Source: Roseateles_B sp041906185 (lineage in GTDB: Bacteria; Pseudomonadota; Gammaproteobacteria; Burkholderiales; Burkholderiaceae_C). From it: a DNA stretch of 64,000 nucleotides. Each line of letters begins with the position of its first letter. Position 1 is the stretch's first letter. Location of the stretch: NCBI GenBank assembly GCA_041906185.1, contig JAYRJQ010000024.1, forward strand, positions 1 to 64,000. Direction: 5' to 3'. A model generated the notes under the pieces. That model saw only the letters and a program-made list of their open reading frames with translations, was not told the DNA's origin and did not search any database. Below are positions 52,830-60,940 of this stretch, piece after piece. The position numbers and the translations under genes are program-made.

Positions 52830-55238
52830 ATGTCCTCTCGCTTCGATGCGGCCGCCCTGGTCGTCCCGTTTGAGAATCTGAGAATGAGCGACGTCGAGGT
52901 CGTTGGCGGCAAGAACGCCAGCCTCGGCGAAATGATCTCGCAGCTCGCCGCCTCCGGCGTGCGCGTGCCCGGCGGCTTTGCCACCACGGCCCACGCCTTC
53001 CGCGAGTTCCTGAAGTTCCAGGGCCTGGATGCCCGCATCCAGAAGCGCCTGGCCGACCTCAACACCGACGACGTCCGCGCACTGGCCGAGGCCGGTGCCG
53101 AGATCCGTGGCTGGGTCGAGGCGCAGCCCTTCCCGGCGGACCTCGAGGCGGCCATCCGCACGTCCTTCGCCGCCCTGACGGCCGACAACCTCGACGCCAC
53201 CTTCGCCGTGCGCTCTTCCGCCACGGCCGAGGATCTGCCCGATGCCTCCTTCGCCGGCCAGCAGGAGACCTTCCTGAACGTGCATGGCGTCGAGGAAGTG
53301 CTGCACAAGATGAAGGAGGTCTTCGCCTCCCTCTACAACGACCGCGCCATCAGCTACCGCGTCCACAAGGGCTTCGAGCACAGCGAAGTGGCCCTGTCCG
53401 CCGGCGTGCAGCGCATGGTGCGCTCCGACCTCGGCTCGGCCGGCGTGATGTTCACCATCGACACCGAGTCCGGCTTCAAGGACGTCGTCTTCATCACCTC
53501 CAGCTACGGCCTGGGCGAGACGGTGGTGCAGGGCGCCGTGAACCCGGACGAGTTCTACGTCCACAAGCCGGCGCTGGCCAAGGGCAAGTTCGCCGTCATC
53601 CGCCGCAACCTCGGCTCCAAGCTGATCCGCATGGAGTTCAGCACGCCCGAAGAAAAGGCCGCCACGAAGAAGCTGGTCAAGACCGTGGACACCGCGCCCG
53701 AGCAGCGCAACCGCTACTCGCTGAACGATGACGAGATCACCGAGCTGGCGAAGTACGCGCTGATCATCGAGCAGCACTACGGCCGCCCCATGGACATCGA
53801 GTGGGGCCGCGACGGCGTCGACGGCAAGCTCTACATCCTGCAGGCCCGCCCTGAAACGGTGAAGAGTCAGGCCGAGGGCCAGGTCGAGCACCGCTACAAG
53901 CTCAAGGGCCACAGCGTGGTGCTGGCCGAGGGCCGCGCCATCGGCCAGAAGATCGGCACCGGCCCCGTGCGCCTGGTCCACAACATCTCCGAGATGGAGC
54001 GCGTGCAGCCGGGTGATGTCCTCGTCACCGACATGACGGACCCGAACTGGGAGCCCGTGATGAAGCGCGCCAGCGCCATCGTCACCAACCGCGGCGGCCG
54101 CACCTGCCACGCGGCCATCATCGCCCGCGAGCTGGGCATCCCGGCCGTGGTGGGCTGCGGCGACGCCACCGAGAAGCTCAAGGACGGCCAGCTGGTCACC
54201 GTGGCCTGCTCGGAGGGCGACACCGGCCACATCTACGACGGCCTGCTCGAGACCGAGATCACCGAGGTGCACCGCGGCGAGATGCCGTACTGCCCGGTCA
54301 AGATCATGATGAACGTGGGCAACCCGCAGCTGGCCTTCAACTTCGCCCAGATGCCCTCCAGCGGCGTCGGCCTGGCCCGCCTCGAGTTCATCATCAACAA
54401 CAACATCGGCGTCCACCCCAAGGCGATCCTGGACTATCCGAACATCGACGCCGACCTGAAGAAGGCCGTCGAGTCGGTGGCCCGTGGCCACGCCTCGCCG
54501 CGCGCCTTCTACGTGGACAAGCTGGCCGAGGGCATCGCGACCATCGCCGCCGCCTTCTTCCCGCGCCCGGTGATCGTCCGCCTGTCCGACTTCAAGAGCA
54601 ACGAGTACCGCAAGCTGATCGGCGGCTCGCGCTACGAGCCGGATGAAGAGAACCCGATGCTGGGCTTCCGTGGCGCCTCGCGCTACATCAGCGGCGAGTT
54701 CTCCGATGCCTTCGCCATGGAGTGCGAGGCCCTGAAGCGCGTGCGCAACGACATGGGCCTGACCAATGTCGAGATCATGGTGCCCTTCGTGCGCACCGTG
54801 CGCCAGGCCGAGCGCGTGGTGGAGATGCTCGCCGAGCGCGGCCTCAAGCGTGCGGCCGCCGGTGGCACCGACGGCCTGCGCCTGATCATGATGTGCGAGG
54901 TGCCCAGCAACGCCATCCTGGCCGAGCAGTTCCTCGAGCACTTCGACGGCATGTCCATCGGTTCGAACGACCTGACCCAGCTGACCCTGGGCCTGGACCG
55001 CGACTCCGGCCTGGAACTGCTGGCCGGCGACTTCGACGAGCGCGACTCCGCCGTGAAGGCCCTGATCTCCCGCGCCATCACGGCCTGCCGCGCAACGGGC
55101 AAGTACATCGGCATCTGCGGCCAGGGCCCCAGCGACCACCCGGACTTCGCGGACTGGCTGGCGCAGGAGGGCATCGTGTCGATGTCCCTGAATCCGGACA
55201 GCGTGATCGACACGTGGCAACGTCTTGCCAAGCGTTGA
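52830..55238 (+). CDS. ppsA: Phosphoenolpyruvate synthase
   Basis: PpsA makes PEP from pyruvate and ATP for gluconeogenesis. The 802-residue protein has the N-terminal ATP-binding domain (VGGKNASLGEM), the swivelling phosphohistidine domain with GGRTCHAAI (His about 427, with the regulatory Thr two residues before it) and the C-terminal PEP-utilising barrel with GSNDLTQLTLGLDRDSG and CGQGPSDHPDF. The presence of ppsR next to it agrees with that control. The 282-nt ppsR-ppsA gap contains no further gene that I can see. Confidence 0.97.
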   Translation: MSSRFDAAALVVPFENLRMSDVEVVGGKNASLGEMISQLAASGVRVPGGFATTAHAFREFLKFQGLDARIQKRLADLNTDDVRALAEAGAEIRGWVEAQPFPADLEAAIRTSFAALTADNLDATFAVRSSATAEDLPDASFAGQQETFLNVHGVEEVLHKMKEVFASLYNDRAISYRVHKGFEHSEVALSAGVQRMVRSDLGSAGVMFTIDTESGFKDVVFITSSYGLGETVVQGAVNPDEFYVHKPALAKGKFAVIRRNLGSKLIRMEFSTPEEKAATKKLVKTVDTAPEQRNRYSLNDDEITELAKYALIIEQHYGRPMDIEWGRDGVDGKLYILQARPETVKSQAEGQVEHRYKLKGHSVVLAEGRAIGQKIGTGPVRLVHNISEMERVQPGDVLVTDMTDPNWEPVMKRASAIVTNRGGRTCHAAIIARELGIPAVVGCGDATEKLKDGQLVTVACSEGDTGHIYDGLLETEITEVHRGEMPYCPVKIMMNVGNPQLAFNFAQMPSSGVGLARLEFIINNNIGVHPKAILDYPNIDADLKKAVESVARGHASPRAFYVDKLAEGIATIAAAFFPRPVIVRLSDFKSNEYRKLIGGSRYEPDEENPMLGFRGASRYISGEFSDAFAMECEALKRVRNDMGLTNVEIMVPFVRTVRQAERVVEMLAERGLKRAAAGGTDGLRLIMMCEVPSNAILAEQFLEHFDGMSIGSNDLTQLTLGLDRDSGLELLAGDFDERDSAVKALISRAITACRATGKYIGICGQGPSDHPDFADWLAQEGIVSMSLNPDSVIDTWQRLAKR

Positions 55239-55256
55239 TCCTCGCTTGAGCTGAAT

Positions 55257-55286
55257 CAGAGGGCCCCGCGGGGCCCTCTGTCTTGT
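55257..55286 (+). terminator. Terminator after ppsA
   Basis: CAGAGGGCCCC (55257-55267) and GGGGCCCTCTG (55270-55280) form an 11-bp palindrome, followed by TCTTGT. The T content of the tail is modest, but the stem is very strong. Confidence 0.7.
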
Positions 55287-55361
55287 GGGGCCCGGCTCGC
55301 CGACACTCGGCCGGGTTGATCTTGATGCGGCCGCCGGCCGCGCTCGCGCATCATTGCTGCC

Positions 55362-57431
55362 ATGCCCTCCCGCCCCTTGCTGCCCCGCCTGAACCGCATC
55401 TACGCGGGCTTCACGCTGGGCTTCGTGCTGTTCGTGGCCCTGCTGGCGCTGCTGGAGCAGTGGGGCATGCCCAAGAGCTGGATCGGCTTCAGCTTCCTGG
55501 CGGTGACGGTGCTGGTCTATGCGGGCATCGGCATCATCTCCCGCACGACGGACCCGGAGGAGTACTTCGTGGCCGGGCGGCGCGTGCCGGCCTTCTACAA
55601 CGGCATGGCCGCCGGCGCGGACTGGATGAGCGCCGCCTCCTTCATCGGCATGGCGGGCACGCTGTACCTCAGCGGCTACGGCGGCCTGGCCTTCGTGCTG
55701 GGCTGGACGGGCGGCTTCTGCCTCGTGGCGCTGCTGCTGGCGCCTTACCTGCGGCGGCTGGGGCAGTTCACCATCCCCGACTTCATGGGGCAGCGCTACG
55801 ACAGCCAATGGGTGCGGCTCTTCGGGGCCGCCGCGGCCATCGTGATCTCCTTCATCTACGTCGTGGCCCAGATCTACGGCGTGGGGCTCATCACCACGCG
55901 GCTCACGGGGCTGACCTTCGAGATCGGCGTGTTCGTGGGGCTCGGCGGCGTGCTGGTGTGCTCCTTCCTCGGCGGCATGCGCGCCGTGACCTGGACGCAG
56001 GTGGCGCAGTACATCGTCCTGATCCTGGCCTACCTGGTGCCGGTGGTCTGGCTCTCGGTGAAGCAGACCGGCGTGCCGCTGCCGCAGGCGGTCTACGGCT
56101 ATCAGGTGCAGCGCATCACGGAGCGCGAGCGCGAGCTCGTGCAGGACCCGCGCGAGATCACCGTGCGGGAGTTCTACGCCAGCCGCGCGCGGGACTACGA
56201 GCGCAAGCTGCAGGACCCCGAGCAGGCGCTGGCCCGGGAGCGCGCGGAGGCATCCCGCCGCATCGCCGAGCTCAAGGCCCGCGAGGCGACGCTGGCGCAG
56301 GTCCAGCAGGCCGAGAAGCAGCGGGCCGCGCTGCCCAAGACCCCCGCCGAGGCCACCGAGCGCTGGACGCGCGCGCGCCAGCAGGACGAGCAGCTCGCGC
56401 TCCCCCTGGCCGGGATGCCGCCGCATGCGCAGCCCTTCGCGGGGCAGCCCGAGGGCACGCTCGATGAGCGCGAGACCTTCGACCGCTCCCGGCGCAACTT
56501 CCTCGCGCTGGTCTTCTGCCTGGCCGTGGGCACGGCCGGGCTGCCGCACATCCTGATCCGCTACCACACGACCGCCACGGTGCGCGAGGCGCGCTACTCC
56601 GTGGCGTGGTCGCTCTTCTTCATCGCGCTGCTGTATTTCACGGCGCCGGCGCTGGCCGTGATGGTCAAGTACGAGATCTTCAACGGCCTTGTCGGCACGC
56701 CCATCGCCGAGCTGCCGGGCTGGATCGGGCAGTGGATGCGCGTGGACCCCGGGCTGCTGTCCATCTCCGACATCAACGGCGACGGCATCCTGCAGCTGGC
56801 CGAGCTGCGCATCGGCGGGGACATCATCATGCTCGCCACCCCCGAGCTGGCGGGACTGCCCTACGTGATCTCCGGCATGGTGGCGGCGGGTGGGCTGGCC
56901 GCGGCGCTCTCGACGGCGGACGGGCTGCTGCTGACCATCTCCAGCGCGCTCACGCACGACGTCTACTACCGCGGCGTCAACCCTCGCGCCTCGGCCACGC
57001 GCCGCGTGACGCTGTCCAAGGCCCTGCTGCTGGCCACGGCCCTGAGCGCGGCGGCCATCGCCTCGCAGAAGCCGGCGGACATCCTCTTCATGGTGGCCGC
57101 GGCGTTCTCGCTGGCCGGCGCGACGCTGGTGCCGCCGCTCGTCCTCGGCATCTTCTGGAGCCGTGCCAACAAGCAGGGCGCCCTGGCCGGCATGCTGACC
57201 GGCCTGTGCGTGACGGTCTACTACATGGTCCACGCCAGCACCATGCTGCGCCTGAGCCTCGGGGTGCCGGGCCCGGCCGAGACCTGGTGGGGCATCCAGC
57301 CCATCTCCGCGGGCGTGTTCGGCATTCCCGCCGGCGCGCTGGCCATGGTGCTGGTGAGCTGGCTGACGCCGCCGCCGAGCCAGGAGGTGCGGGATCGCAT
57401 CGCGCTGCTGCACCGGCCGCCGCCGACCTGA
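55362..57431 (+). CDS. Sodium/solute symporter (VC_2705/ActP-like) with EF-hand loop and coiled-coil insert
   Basis: This 689-residue inner-membrane protein is an SSS-family transporter with about 13 spans. Typical parts are TTDPEEYFVAGRRVPAFYNG, AADWMSAASFIGMAGT-like sequence near residue 85 and SGMVAAGGLAAALSTADGLLLTISSA. A long hydrophilic insert (about residues 248-375) is rich in Arg/Glu/Gln and predicted helical. A second hydrophilic loop carries DINGDGILQLAE (470-481), which fits the EF-hand calcium consensus at every ligand position. The length is above the usual 500-600 of the family because of these parts. The substrate may be acetate or another small carboxylate, which is inference. 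A 234-nt gap to rpsF follows. Confidence 0.87.
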   Translation: MPSRPLLPRLNRIYAGFTLGFVLFVALLALLEQWGMPKSWIGFSFLAVTVLVYAGIGIISRTTDPEEYFVAGRRVPAFYNGMAAGADWMSAASFIGMAGTLYLSGYGGLAFVLGWTGGFCLVALLLAPYLRRLGQFTIPDFMGQRYDSQWVRLFGAAAAIVISFIYVVAQIYGVGLITTRLTGLTFEIGVFVGLGGVLVCSFLGGMRAVTWTQVAQYIVLILAYLVPVVWLSVKQTGVPLPQAVYGYQVQRITERERELVQDPREITVREFYASRARDYERKLQDPEQALARERAEASRRIAELKAREATLAQVQQAEKQRAALPKTPAEATERWTRARQQDEQLALPLAGMPPHAQPFAGQPEGTLDERETFDRSRRNFLALVFCLAVGTAGLPHILIRYHTTATVREARYSVAWSLFFIALLYFTAPALAVMVKYEIFNGLVGTPIAELPGWIGQWMRVDPGLLSISDINGDGILQLAELRIGGDIIMLATPELAGLPYVISGMVAAGGLAAALSTADGLLLTISSALTHDVYYRGVNPRASATRRVTLSKALLLATALSAAAIASQKPADILFMVAAAFSLAGATLVPPLVLGIFWSRANKQGALAGMLTGLCVTVYYMVHASTMLRLSLGVPGPAETWWGIQPISAGVFGIPAGALAMVLVSWLTPPPSQEVRDRIALLHRPPPT

Positions 57432-57533
57432 GCGCGGGGCCGGCATCCGGGGGCGGCGCCAGCGCAGAGCGAGCGCCGAACCCCGTTGGCGCCGTGGGGC
57501 AGGGTGCCCGCCACGAGGCGCCGCTCGCCGGAT

Positions 57534-57563
57534 TTGGTAAGTGGCGCATTTTGCGGCTACAAT
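57534..57563 (+). promoter_or_regulatory. Candidate promoter of rpsF-priB-rpsR-rplI
   Basis: TTGGTA (57534-57539) and TACAAT (57558-57563) are spaced by 18 nt, with CGCGGG after the -10. rpsF starts about 100 nt downstream. Confidence 0.6.
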
Positions 57564-57664
57564 CGCGGGCTTTCCCTTGCCGGACCCAGAGAAGACGCTG
57601 GGGTTCGGCTTCCTCAGCCGGGCTGTCATTTCGAGAGCCGGGCTGGAATCCACAAGGAGTGTTT

Positions 57665-58021
57665 ATGCGTCACTACGAGATCGTTCTGCTGATCCATCCG
57701 GATCAAAGCGAACAGGTTCCGGCCATGCTGGAACGTTACAAGGGCCTGATCACCACCGGTGGTGGTGTGGTTCACCGCGTCGAAGATTGGGGCCGCCGTC
57801 AACTGGCTTACCTGATCCAGAAGCTGGCCAAGGCGCACTACCTGTGCCTGAACATCGAATGCAGCAAGGAAACCCTGGCTGAGCTCGAGACCGGCTTCCG
57901 CTTCAACGACGCCGTGCTGCGCCACATGACCGTGGTCAAGAGCAAGGCCGAGACCGCTCCCTCCGTCATGATGAAGGCGGTCGAGCGCGAGGAAGCCCGC
58001 AAGGCTCCTCAGGAAGCCTAA
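57665..58021 (+). CDS. rpsF: 30S ribosomal protein S6
   Basis: S6 binds the 30S platform as a heterodimer with S18. The 118-residue protein starts MRHYEIVLLIHPDQSEQVP and has the EDWGRRQLAYLIQK segment. AAGGAG lies just before ATG 57665. A long upstream extension of the frame into the symporter gene is a shadow. The rpsF-priB-rpsR-rplI order is standard for beta- and gammaproteobacteria. Confidence 0.98.
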   Translation: MRHYEIVLLIHPDQSEQVPAMLERYKGLITTGGGVVHRVEDWGRRQLAYLIQKLAKAHYLCLNIECSKETLAELETGFRFNDAVLRHMTVVKSKAETAPSVMMKAVEREEARKAPQEA

Positions 58022-58057
58022 GCCCCAGGTTCTGTCGCGAGCCCTACCGCGCTTTCA

Positions 58058-58360
58058 GTGAATCAACTGGTTCTCACCGCGCAGGTACAGGAAGTCGGTC
58101 TGATCCGCTACACCCCCGCCGGCATGCCCGCCCTGGATTTCAGCCTCAAGGCCGAATCCGAGGTCCAGGAAGCCGGACGACCCCGCAAGGTCTCCCTGGA
58201 GATCCGGGCCGTGGTGATCGGAGAGATCGTCAAACGCATCCAGACGCTCGGCATCGGAGGTCAAGCCCGCTTCAGCGGCTTCCTCAGCGCCCAGCGCAAC
58301 GGCCGTGGAACCTTGTTCCATGTCACCGCCCTGGATCAGCTCGCAGCGCCTGATTCGTAA
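58058..58360 (+). CDS. priB: Primosomal replication protein PriB
   Basis: PriB is a dimeric OB-fold single-stranded-DNA-binding protein that helps PriA restart stalled forks. The 100-residue protein begins MNQLVLTAQVQEVGLIRYTP with a GTG start at 58058 and ends FHVTALDQL. Its place between the S6 and S18 genes is conserved. DnaB, loaded in the same restart pathway, is encoded 1 kb downstream. Confidence 0.93.
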   Translation: MNQLVLTAQVQEVGLIRYTPAGMPALDFSLKAESEVQEAGRPRKVSLEIRAVVIGEIVKRIQTLGIGGQARFSGFLSAQRNGRGTLFHVTALDQLAAPDS

Positions 58361-58389
58361 TCCGGATTGAAAAGTTAAGAGGTCACACT

Positions 58390-58680
58390 ATGCCCCCAGC
58401 ACGTGGTAAGGGTCGGTTCTCCAAGGACCGCAAGCCCAAGCGCAACCAACAATCGCTGCTGTTCCGCCGCAAGCGTTTCTGCCGCTTCACCGTCGCCGGT
58501 GTCGAGCAGATCGACTACAAGGACGTGGACACCCTGCGCGACTTCGTCGCCGAAAACGGCAAGATCACGCCCGCTCGCCTGACCGGCACGCGCGCCTTCT
58601 TCCAGCGTCAGCTGACCGTCGCCATCAAGCGCGCCCGTTTCCTGGCTCTGCTGCCCTACAGCGACCAGCACAAGGTTTGA
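58390..58680 (+). CDS. rpsR: 30S ribosomal protein S18
   Basis: S18 pairs with S6 in the small subunit. The 96-residue protein has a basic N-terminal extension (PPARGKGRFSKDRKPKR), the CRFTVAG segment, the signature IDYKDVDTLRDFVAENGKI and TGTRAFFQRQL. AGAGG precedes ATG 58390. rplI starts 14 nt after the stop. Confidence 0.98.
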   Translation: MPPARGKGRFSKDRKPKRNQQSLLFRRKRFCRFTVAGVEQIDYKDVDTLRDFVAENGKITPARLTGTRAFFQRQLTVAIKRARFLALLPYSDQHKV

Positions 58681-58694
58681 GGAGTTAAGACACC

Positions 58695-59147
58695 ATGCAA
58701 GTGATCCTGCTTGAAAAGGTGGCCAACCTCGGCAACCTGGGTGACATCGTCAAGGTCAAGGACGGCTACGCCCGCAACTTCCTGATCCCGACCCGCCAGG
58801 CACGTCGTGCCACCGAGGCCGCGATCAAGGAATTCGAAGCCAAGCGCGCTGAACTGGAAAAGGCTGCCGCTGAGAAGCTGGCCGCTGCCCAGGCCCTGGG
58901 CGAAAGCCTGACCGGCAAGACCATCCGCATCGCCCAGAAGGCGGGCGTGGACGGCCGTCTGTTCGGTTCGGTGACCAACGCCGACGTCGCTGAAGCCCTG
59001 AACAAGTCCGGCTTCGCCGTGATCAAGGCTCAAGTGCGCATGCCGCACGGCCCGCTGAAGGCCGTGGGCGAGTTCCCCGTGAACGTCGCTGCCCACACCG
59101 ACGTGGTCGTCGAGATCACCGTCCAGGTGGTGGCCGAGGCCGAATAA
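58695..59147 (+). CDS. rplI: 50S ribosomal protein L9
   Basis: L9 bridges the base of the L1 stalk and helps keep the reading frame. The 150-residue protein has the N-terminal domain MQVILLEKVANLGNLGDIVK with DGYARNFLIP, a long connecting helix (about 40-75) and the C-terminal domain ending VHV-like EITVQVVAEAE. It ends the ribosomal protein operon, followed by two hairpins. Confidence 0.98.
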   Translation: MQVILLEKVANLGNLGDIVKVKDGYARNFLIPTRQARRATEAAIKEFEAKRAELEKAAAEKLAAAQALGESLTGKTIRIAQKAGVDGRLFGSVTNADVAEALNKSGFAVIKAQVRMPHGPLKAVGEFPVNVAAHTDVVVEITVQVVAEAE

Positions 59148-59163
59148 GCCTTCGCCAAATCCT

Positions 59164-59196
59164 GATTGCGCAGGGCCCCCGGTCCTGCGCACAATC
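59164..59196 (+). other. Hairpin after rplI
   Basis: GATTG-CGCAGG (59164-59174) pairs with CCTGCG (59184-59189) and, across a 2-nt bulge, CAATC (59192-59196). It stands directly before the terminator and may protect the 3' end. Confidence 0.5.
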
Positions 59197-59199
59197 AGC

Positions 59200-59240
59200 A
59201 AAGCCGACAGCCTTCCTGGCCGTCGGCTTTTGTCATTTTT
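59200..59240 (+). terminator. Terminator of the rpsF-rplI operon
   Basis: AAAGCCGAC (59200-59208) pairs with GTCGGCTTT (59222-59230), followed by TGTCATTTTT. Confidence 0.8.
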
Positions 59241-59284
59241 GGGGTGCGCAGTTATCCCGGACTGCCCCCACGTCATGCACAGAC

Positions 59285-59293
59285 TTGTCCACA
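59285..59293 (+). promoter_or_regulatory. Candidate DnaA box upstream of dnaB
   Basis: TTGTCCACA differs from the DnaA consensus TTATCCACA by one base and lies 53 nt before the dnaB start. A partial TTATCC is at 59252-59257. Confidence 0.4.
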
Positions 59294-59345
59294 GCCTGGC
59301 CGCGCCGGGCGGGTGGCCGCGTCTGGCCAAGGACCGCGCAGTTTC

Positions 59346-60767
59346 ATGAACGCCATCGTTTCTCCGACCCCCGGCACCCCTCGCGATGACGAGGTGGCCC
59401 GCCTGCGTGTGCCGCCGCACTCCGTCGAGGCGGAGCAGAGCGTGCTGGGCGGCCTGCTGATCGACAACTCCGCCTGGGACCGCGCCGGCGACCTGCTCAC
59501 CGAGACGGACTTCTACCGCTTCGAGCACAAGCAGATCTTCGGTGCCCTGGGCAAGCTCATCAACGCCGGCAAGCCCGCCGACGTGGTGACGGTCTTCGAG
59601 GAACTGACCTCGCTGGGCAAGGCGGCCGACTGCGGCGGCCTGAAGTACCTCAACGACCTGGCGCAGAGCGTGCCGAGCGCCGCCAACCTGCGCCGCTACG
59701 CGGAAATCGTCCGGGAGCGCGCCATCCTGCGCAAGCTGGTGACCACCAGCGACGAGATCGCCACCGCCGCGCTGGCGCCCCAGGGCCGCGCCGTGACGGA
59801 GATCCTGGACGAGGCCGAGGGCAAGATCTTCCGCATCGGTGAAGAAGGCTCGCGGTCCAAGCAGGGCTTCCAGTCCATGGACCAGCTCGTGGTGCAGCTG
59901 ATCGACCGCGTGAACGAGCTGGCGGAGCAGGGCGCCGAGGACGTCACCGGCGTGCGCACGGGCTTCTACGACCTCGACCGCATGACCGCGGGCCTGCAGC
60001 CGGGTGACCTCATCATCCTGGCCGCGCGCCCCTCCATGGGCAAGACGGCCTTTGCCATCAACATCGGCGAGAACGTGGCCATCAACGAGGGCCTGCCGGT
60101 CGTCATCTACTCCATGGAAATGGGCGCCGCGCAGCTGGCCTTGCGGATGGTGGGTTCCATCGGCCGCATCGACCAGGGCCACCTGCGCACGGGCCGCCTG
60201 GCGGACGACGAATGGAGCCGCCTCTCGGAGGCCGTGGACAAGCTCGGCAAGGCCGCCATCTTCATCGATGAGAGTCCCGGCCTCTCGCCCAGCGAAGTGC
60301 GGGCCCGGGCCCGCCGGCAGGCGCGGATGTGCGGCCAGCTCGGTCTCATCATCGTCGACTACCTGCAGCTGATGAGCGGCAACGGCGGCGCCAGCGAGGA
60401 AAACCGCGCCACCGTGGTGGGCGAAATCTCGCGGGGCCTGAAGGCCCTGGCCAAGGAGCTGCGCTGCCCGGTGATCGCGCTGTCGCAGCTGAACCGAAGC
60501 GTGGAAACCCGGCCGGACAAGCGGCCGATGATGTCCGATCTTCGCGAATCGGGCGCCATCGAGCAGGATGCGGACATCATCATGTTCATCTACCGCGACG
60601 AGTACTACACCAAGGAAGAGTGCAAGGAACCGGGCGTGGCGGAGATCATCATCGCCAAGCAGCGTAACGGCCCCGTGGGCACGGTGAAGCTGGCCTTCCA
60701 GCGCATGCACACCAAGTTCGAGAACCTGGCGCCCGGCTACGTCAGCCCGGCGGGGGACGAGTACTGA
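59346..60767 (+). CDS. dnaB: Replicative DNA helicase DnaB
   Basis: DnaB is the hexameric 5'-3' helicase of the replication fork. The 473-residue protein has the N-terminal helical collar domain (PPHSVEAEQSVLGGLL), a linker helix and the RecA-like domain with Walker A ARPSMGKTAFA (near residue 230), the IIVDYLQLM Walker B region and LSQLNRSVE. It has no intein, although DnaB often carries one. ATG 59346 is chosen over an upstream frame extension to 59166 that covers the terminator. Confidence 0.97.
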   Translation: MNAIVSPTPGTPRDDEVARLRVPPHSVEAEQSVLGGLLIDNSAWDRAGDLLTETDFYRFEHKQIFGALGKLINAGKPADVVTVFEELTSLGKAADCGGLKYLNDLAQSVPSAANLRRYAEIVRERAILRKLVTTSDEIATAALAPQGRAVTEILDEAEGKIFRIGEEGSRSKQGFQSMDQLVVQLIDRVNELAEQGAEDVTGVRTGFYDLDRMTAGLQPGDLIILAARPSMGKTAFAINIGENVAINEGLPVVIYSMEMGAAQLALRMVGSIGRIDQGHLRTGRLADDEWSRLSEAVDKLGKAAIFIDESPGLSPSEVRARARRQARMCGQLGLIIVDYLQLMSGNGGASEENRATVVGEISRGLKALAKELRCPVIALSQLNRSVETRPDKRPMMSDLRESGAIEQDADIIMFIYRDEYYTKEECKEPGVAEIIIAKQRNGPVGTVKLAFQRMHTKFENLAPGYVSPAGDEY

Positions 60768-60803
60768 CCGACGGCGCCGGCCCCAGCGGGCCCGCCACCG
60801 GCA

Positions 60804-60840
60804 AGCCCGGCGATCCGCCCCGTGCGGCGCCGGGCTTTTT
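60804..60840 (+). terminator. Terminator after dnaB
   Basis: AGCCCGGCG (60804-60812) pairs with CGCCGGGCT (60828-60836), followed by five T and a second TTTTTT run at 60847-60852. Confidence 0.85.
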
Positions 60841-60923
60841 GCTGCCTTTTTTGCTGCCCGGCCGCCCACCAGCGCCGATGGTCGTCCTGCCGCGCGGGTC
60901 ATTCATTTGCTCTGGCGCAAATA

Positions 60924-60939
60924 CTGTATGAAAATACAG
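60924..60939 (+). promoter_or_regulatory. LexA (SOS) box at the radical SAM gene
   Basis: CTGTATGAAAATACAG fits the LexA consensus CTGT-N8-ACAG exactly, with an AT-rich centre. It ends one base before the ATG at 60941, so bound LexA would block transcription into the gene. Confidence 0.85.
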
Positions 60940-60940
60940 C

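Noticed and set aside
52815..57653. 1612-codon open frame on the minus strand across ppsA and the symporter gene
   Set aside because: It is antisense to two clear genes and to their intergenic terminator. Such frames arise in GC-rich DNA because stop codons are rare, and the protein has no family features.
59166..59345. 60-residue N-terminal extension of DnaB
   Set aside because: It would be encoded by the rplI terminator region and does not match the family start. ATG 59346 gives the normal length.
59346..60767. Intein in dnaB
   Set aside because: The helicase motifs are continuous and the 473-residue length is normal, so no insertion is present.
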